A stretch of DNA of 17,316 nucleotides from JBOGGN01 sp050744165 (GTDB lineage Bacteria; Actinomycetota; Acidimicrobiia; Acidimicrobiales; Palsa-688), in the NCBI GenBank assembly GCA_050744165.1, contig JBOGGN010000072.1:1-17316 (forward strand), read 5' to 3'. The position numbers and the translations under genes were made by a program. Below, piece by piece: positions 13,170 through 17,316 of the stretch. The notes under the pieces were generated by a model, which did not search any database, was not told the DNA's origin, and saw only the letters and a program-made list of their open reading frames with translations. Every line of letters starts with the position of its first letter. The first letter of the stretch is position 1.

Positions 13170-14861
13170 CTAGACGGTGACGTCATCCGATGCCGCGGGC
13201 ACGCCCTCGGGGCCCTCGGCGACGTCAACCGCCACCGCCCCGTTTGAGGCAGTGACCGAGCTGCCGGGAGCGGGGTCGGGGGCGGGGGCGGTCAGGTCGA
13301 TGAGCACGGCCGGCGGCGTGTAGACGAGCCCCTGGCCCAAGTCCAGCTGGTAGGCGACCGTCCCGTGCTCGTGCACGTCCAGGCCCTCGAGTTCACCTTC
13401 CCGGCTGACCCGGAGATTCCACGAGCCCGGGATCTGCCTCACGAGCCACATGATCACCAAGGCGGCCCCGCCGACCGCGATGACACAGGACAGGCTCCCG
13501 ATGAACTGCGCCTGCAACTGGCCGGTGCCGCCGCCGTAGAACAGGCCCCGGACCACCGTCGAGGTGTCGGCCCCGGTGGCCGTGGGCACCCCGTACTGGC
13601 CGGTCGCCAATAACCCGAGACTGAGCGTTCCCCAGATTCCGGCGAACATGTGCACCGGCACCGCCCCGATGGGGTCGTCCCAGCGCATGTGCTCCATGAA
13701 GTCGATGCCGACTGGGACCACAATTCCGGCCACCAGGCCGATGACCACCGCCCCCCACGGTGAAACCCAATAGCACGGGCAGGTGATGGCCACGAGGCCG
13801 CCGAGGAAGCCGTTGACCGAAATCCCGAGGTCCCATTTCTTGGTCCGGGGATAGATCCAGAGCACTGCCATCATCCCGCCCGCACAGGCCGCGATGGTCG
13901 TATTGGCAGCCACCCGGCCGATGCCCTGCCAGTCCATGGCCGAGAGGGTCGAGCCGGGGTTGAACCCGTACCAGCCAAACCACAGGATGACGCCGCCGAT
14001 ACAGCCCCACGTCAGGTTGTGGGGCGGCAACGGGCCGCCGCCGTCCCGCTTGAACACCCGCCCGATCCGGGGTCCGAGGACGATGCAGCCCGCCAGGGCG
14101 ATGACCCCGCCCACCGTGTGGACCACCGTGGAGCCGGCGAAGTCCCGGAACACGATGCCCTTCGGCGCCAGGCTGGAAAACCAGCCGAGCGTGTTGCCCA
14201 GCCACCCGCCCGGACCCCAGACCCAGTGCCCGAAGATGGGGTAGAGGAACCCCGAGACCATGATGCTGTAGAGGATGTCGCCCTTGAAGCCGGTGCGGCC
14301 GACCATGGCCCCCGAGGTCACCGTCGATGCGGTATCGGCGAAGGCAAACTGGAACAGCCAGAAGGCGAGAAACGACACCTGGGTGGTGCCGTAGGCCGGA
14401 GTCATCCCGTGGAGCAGGAAGTACTGGTGGCCGATGACCCCATTGCCGCTGCCGAACTGGAAGGCGAACCCGAAGGCCCAGTACAAGAGCCCGCACAGGC
14501 AGGTGTCGAACACGCACTCCATGAGCACGTTCACCGTCTCCCGGGACCGGGCGAATCCGGCCTCCAGACCCATGAATCCGGCCTGCATGAAGAACACCAG
14601 GAACGCCGTTAGCAGTACCCAAACGGTGTTGACCGGGCTCACGAGATCGCCGGCCTTGACGGCCGTTTGGTGCACCAGCGTCGATGCGCCCGCTGAGGTC
14701 TCGACATACCACGAGAACCCCTTCATGATGCCGAGAATGGCAACCAATCCCAGCATCTTCCCGCCCATGATCGTGTAGATCAGCTTGCGGGTGTCTTTGT
14801 CCTTCAGCCCCTTCAGTTTGCGTCGAATCATGCCGGGGACGGTACGGGTGCCATCTTTCAT
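13170..14861 (-). CDS. amt: ammonium transporter (Amt family)
   Basis: Membrane channel-type transporter that takes up ammonium. The 563-residue product shows about eleven to twelve hydrophobic segments. Family marks are FMQAGFMGLEAGFAR (91-105), FAFADTAST (172-180), FGHWVWGPGGW (210-220), DFAGSTVVHTVGG with pore His248, NPGSTLS (301-307) and VPVHMFAGIWGT with pore His404, the twin-His pair. The conserved C-terminal GLDVHEHGTVAYQ (493-505) is followed by a further Pro/Ala-rich tail of about 58 residues. The N-terminus has an added hydrophobic segment before the usual core. The start is ATG at 14861; ATG at 14831 is possible. No glnK/glnB gene, the usual partner, lies next to it; a sensor kinase follows instead. 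Confidence 0.95.
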   Translation of the reverse strand: MKDGTRTVPGMIRRKLKGLKDKDTRKLIYTIMGGKMLGLVAILGIMKGFSWYVETSAGASTLVHQTAVKAGDLVSPVNTVWVLLTAFLVFFMQAGFMGLEAGFARSRETVNVLMECVFDTCLCGLLYWAFGFAFQFGSGNGVIGHQYFLLHGMTPAYGTTQVSFLAFWLFQFAFADTASTVTSGAMVGRTGFKGDILYSIMVSGFLYPIFGHWVWGPGGWLGNTLGWFSSLAPKGIVFRDFAGSTVVHTVGGVIALAGCIVLGPRIGRVFKRDGGGPLPPHNLTWGCIGGVILWFGWYGFNPGSTLSAMDWQGIGRVAANTTIAACAGGMMAVLWIYPRTKKWDLGISVNGFLGGLVAITCPCYWVSPWGAVVIGLVAGIVVPVGIDFMEHMRWDDPIGAVPVHMFAGIWGTLSLGLLATGQYGVPTATGADTSTVVRGLFYGGGTGQLQAQFIGSLSCVIAVGGAALVIMWLVRQIPGSWNLRVSREGELEGLDVHEHGTVAYQLDLGQGLVYTPPAVLIDLTAPAPDPAPGSSVTASNGAVAVDVAEGPEGVPAASDDVTV

Positions 14862-14869
14862 CGGCGTGA

Positions 14870-14893
14870 CGACTCGGTTAGCGCTCCGAGTCG
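14870..14893. promoter_or_regulatory. perfect 8-bp inverted repeat immediately upstream of amt
   Basis: CGACTCGG, eight bases, CCGAGTCG: a perfect inverted repeat ending 8 bases before the amt ATG and starting 19 bases after the hisS stop. In RNA it would sequester the region where ribosomes bind; in DNA it could be an operator. It does not resemble the GlnR or AmtR sites I know. No U-run follows, so a standard terminator for hisS is less likely. Confidence 0.45.
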
Positions 14894-14911
14894 CCTGTCT
14901 TTATGAGTTCT

Positions 14912-16204
14912 TTACAAGCTGGTTGAGGCGTTCACGAGACGCCGTCGCAGCTCGGCAACGAGCTCTTCACGCTCCACCCGGTCCTGGCCGGTGTCGCCAC
15001 CGGCCCGGAGGTCCTTGACGCCCACCACGCCTGCGGCCACTTCATCGGGGCCGACGATGACGGCCCAGCGGGCGCCGGAGCGGTCGGCCGACTTGAACTG
15101 CGATTTCGGGGAGCGCCCGTCAAAGGCCCGGTCGGCCCGTAGGCCGGCGGCGCGCAACTCCGCGGTGATGTCCCGGGCGGCGGCCCCGCCGGCGAAGTCG
15201 ACCACGTAGACATCCAGTATCGGCCCCACCTCGGAGGCAGCCAGGACGCCCTCGGCGTCGCAGGCCAAAAGCGTCCGGTCGAGCCCGATCCCGAATCCGA
15301 TCCCCGGCGTGGGCGGCCCGCCCATCTCCTCCACCAGGCCGTCGTAGCGGCCGCCGCCACCGACCGCGTTCTGGGCCGACTCCAAGGCGGCAGCCGCGAA
15401 CTCGAAGGTCGTTCTGGTGTAGTAATCCAGCCCCCGCACCAGCCGGGGATCCAGGCTGAAGGGGACCCCGAGGGCGGCCAGACCTTCCCGGACCCGCTCG
15501 AAGTGGTCCCGGCAGGCATCGCACAGGTAGTCAACCTGGTGGGGGGCGCCGGTGGTGGCGGCGACACAGTCGGGCTTCTTGCAGTCGAGGACCCGCAGCG
15601 GGTTGTCCTGCCAGTGCTCCCGGTGCTCGTCACACAGCCGATCCGCCCGCGCCGCCAGGAAGTCGGACAGGATCTGCCGGTACACCGGCCGGCACGTGGC
15701 GTCGCCGAGCGAGTTGAGCCGCAACGTGACCTGGCGCATCCCGATGGCGGCGAAAAACGCCCACGCCAGGTCGATGACTTCCACGTCCACATCAGGATCC
15801 TCGGTGCCGAGGACCTCGATCCCGCCCTGGTGGTGCTGCCGGTACCTCCCCGCCTGGGCCCGTTCGTAGCGAAAGCTGGGCGCCGCGTACCACACCTTCC
15901 ACGGCAGCGGCGGCCGGTGCTGCACGAAGGCCCGCACCACCGACGCCGTGCCCTCGGGTCGCAGCGCCATCTCCCGGCCGCCCCGGTCGGTGAACTGGTA
16001 CATCTCCTTGCGGACCACATCCGTCGACGCCCCCACCCGCTGGAACACCTCCAGGTGCTCGAACATGGGCGAGATCAGAAGGCCGTAGCCCGCCGCCTCC
16101 ACGGTGCGGGCGAAGCGGGCCAGCAGCACTTCCCAGCGGGCCGATTGCGGCGGCAGGATGTCGCGGGTCCCGTTGGGAGTCCTGAACTCGCTGGTCGGGG
16201 CCAT
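14912..16204 (-). CDS. hisS: histidyl-tRNA synthetase
   Basis: Charges tRNA-His; cytoplasmic class II enzyme. The 430 residues include FRTPNGTRDILPPQSARW at the N-terminus, MALRPEGTASVVRAF, motif 2 around PSFRYERAQAGRYRQHHQGG, the histidine-specific RGLDYYTRTTFEF and GGGGRYDGLVEEMGG, and motif 3 GIGFGIGLDRTLL. An anticodon-binding domain follows (ILDVYVVDF to the end). A Cys cluster (DCKKPDC and LCDACRDHF) sits in the insertion region, as in some Gram-positive homologues. QHHQGGIE replaces the more usual QFHQ-type sequence. The start is ATG at 16202-16204, 118 bp after the relA stop. Confidence 0.97.
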   Translation of the reverse strand: MAPTSEFRTPNGTRDILPPQSARWEVLLARFARTVEAAGYGLLISPMFEHLEVFQRVGASTDVVRKEMYQFTDRGGREMALRPEGTASVVRAFVQHRPPLPWKVWYAAPSFRYERAQAGRYRQHHQGGIEVLGTEDPDVDVEVIDLAWAFFAAIGMRQVTLRLNSLGDATCRPVYRQILSDFLAARADRLCDEHREHWQDNPLRVLDCKKPDCVAATTGAPHQVDYLCDACRDHFERVREGLAALGVPFSLDPRLVRGLDYYTRTTFEFAAAALESAQNAVGGGGRYDGLVEEMGGPPTPGIGFGIGLDRTLLACDAEGVLAASEVGPILDVYVVDFAGGAAARDITAELRAAGLRADRAFDGRSPKSQFKSADRSGARWAVIVGPDEVAAGVVGVKDLRAGGDTGQDRVEREELVAELRRRLVNASTSL

Positions 16205-16322
16205 GGCCGAGCCAGGCTACCGGCGGGCACCCGTCGAGCTTTCAGATATTCCCGGTCGCCAGCGCCGCATCGCCCCCGCCGGCGAATGCAACCGACGACG
16301 GCGAATTTTTCCATCCTTGGCG

Positions 16323-17316
16323 TCAGCCGCCGCCCTTGCCGGGCACGATGCGGTACACGTCGTAGACGCTGTCCAGCCGCTTGATGGCGTTGAGCAACGA
16401 CTCCAGGTGGGCGGGGTCGGCAAGTTCGAACTCGAATCGCATCCGCGACACCCTGTCCGAGCCGGTGTGACTTTCGCTGCGCAGGATGTTCAGGTGGTGG
16501 TCGCTCAGGATCTTCCACACGTCGACGCCGAGGCGGGTGCGGTCGAGCGCCTTGACCTCGATGGCGGCCACGAAGCTGCCCGCGTGCTCCCGGTCCCACT
16601 CGACGTCGATGACCCGGCCCACTGCCGCGGCCGACAGGGCGATGGCGTTGGCGCAGTCGACGCGGTGGACGCTGACGCCGCGGCCCTGGGTCACGAAGCC
16701 CATGATCTCGTCGCCCGGCACCGGGGTGCAGCACCGTGAGAGGCGCACCATGAGGTCGTCGAGGCCCTCGACGTGGACGCCGATGGTGTTGGTGCGGCTG
16801 GGCCGGCTCGGGCGGCGGGCGGTGCTCGGCAGCTGCTCCTCGGCCTCGCCCCCCCGCAGCTCCTTGGCCAGGCGCCCGGCGATGGTCTTGGCCGAGATGT
16901 GCCCCTCGCCGATGGCGGCGTGGAAGGCGTCGAGGTCGGCATAGTTCATCGTCTCGGACAGATGAGCCAGGGCGGCTGAGTTGGTCAGCTTCTGGACCGG
17001 CAGGCCTTCCTTACGCAACGCCTTGACCAGCTCGTCCTTGCCGTTCTCGATGGCGTCCTCGCGCCGCTCCCGGCTGAACCACTGACGGATCTTGTTGCGG
17101 GCCCGGGGGGTGACGACGATCTTCAGCCAGTCCCGGCTGGGGCTCGCCGAGGGCACCTTGGACGTGAAGATCTCGACGCTGTCGCCCGACTGGAGCGCCG
17201 AATCGAGAGGCACCAGGCGGCCGTTGACCTTGGCCCCGATGCAGCGGTGGCCGACCTCGGTGTGGATTGAATAGGCGAAGTCGACGGGCGTGGCCCCGAT
17301 AGGCAGGGTCATGACG
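16323..17316 (-). CDS. relA: RelA/SpoT bifunctional (p)ppGpp synthetase/hydrolase, C-terminal half only
   Basis: The gene is cut by the right edge: the frame stays open to the last complete codon, and the internal ATG at 17310-17312 lies within the TGS domain, so it is not the true start. The visible 331 residues cover TGS (TLPIGATPVDFAYSIHTEVGH), a helical region (RDWLKIVVTPRARNKIRQWF), the CC region with LSRCCTPVPGDEIMGFVTQG and VHRVDCAN, and a C-terminal ACT domain ending DSVYDVYRIVPGKGGG. These are the ribosome-binding regulatory parts; the hydrolase and synthetase domains lie outside. Rel makes and breaks the stringent-response alarmone. Being the sole long Rel in most actinobacteria, it is probably bifunctional (inference). 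Confidence 0.95.
   Translation of the reverse strand, partial: VMTLPIGATPVDFAYSIHTEVGHRCIGAKVNGRLVPLDSALQSGDSVEIFTSKVPSASPSRDWLKIVVTPRARNKIRQWFSRERREDAIENGKDELVKALRKEGLPVQKLTNSAALAHLSETMNYADLDAFHAAIGEGHISAKTIAGRLAKELRGGEAEEQLPSTARRPSRPSRTNTIGVHVEGLDDLMVRLSRCCTPVPGDEIMGFVTQGRGVSVHRVDCANAIALSAAAVGRVIDVEWDREHAGSFVAAIEVKALDRTRLGVDVWKILSDHHLNILRSESHTGSDRVSRMRFEFELADPAHLESLLNAIKRLDSVYDVYRIVPGKGGG

Overview
The window is very GC-rich DNA with dense coding, many GTG/TTG starts and short or overlapping gene junctions. Gene content and protein style suggest an actinobacterium, most likely of the Acidimicrobiia or a similar deep-branching class; this placement is inference from gene order and protein character, not a database match. 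Almost everything is on the minus strand, so the transcription order runs from the right edge to the left edge. The exception is a two-gene toxin-antitoxin module on the plus strand near 10.3-10.8 kb.

Right to left: the C-terminal half of a RelA/SpoT (p)ppGpp enzyme (cut by the right edge), hisS, an ammonium transporter (amt), a DUF4118 sensor kinase and a KdpE/OmpR-type response regulator. Next come a gene-poor gap with strong palindromes and the convergent yefM-yoeB module, then rarA, a small DUF948-like membrane protein, a small YtxH-like membrane protein and a Uma2-family putative nuclease. The left part is a tight housekeeping run, alaS-ruvX-mltG-aroE. At the left edge is the N-terminal part of a DUF4388 (PATAN) protein of at least 445 residues, which runs out of the window without a stop.

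Together these are translation and stringent response (relA, hisS, alaS), replication/recombination maintenance (rarA, ruvX), cell-wall synthesis termination (mltG) and the shikimate pathway (aroE). Within this core sit modules that look like insertions: amt with its two-component pair, yefM-yoeB, and the Uma2 gene. The DUF4388 gene next to aroE suggests that a type IV pilus or surface-motility cluster may lie beyond the left edge (inference).

No CRISPR array, tRNA, rRNA, insertion sequence or phage gene was seen. The most notable non-coding structures are a 19-bp-arm hairpin at 10970-11011, a YefM-type operator with 12-bp box spacing at 10282-10301, an 8-bp inverted repeat just before amt, and a sigma-28-like promoter candidate before the DUF4388 gene. 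I see no convincing wholly new system. The best candidates for novelty are the amt/DUF4118-kinase/regulator grouping and the large DUF4388 protein with a long disordered tail.
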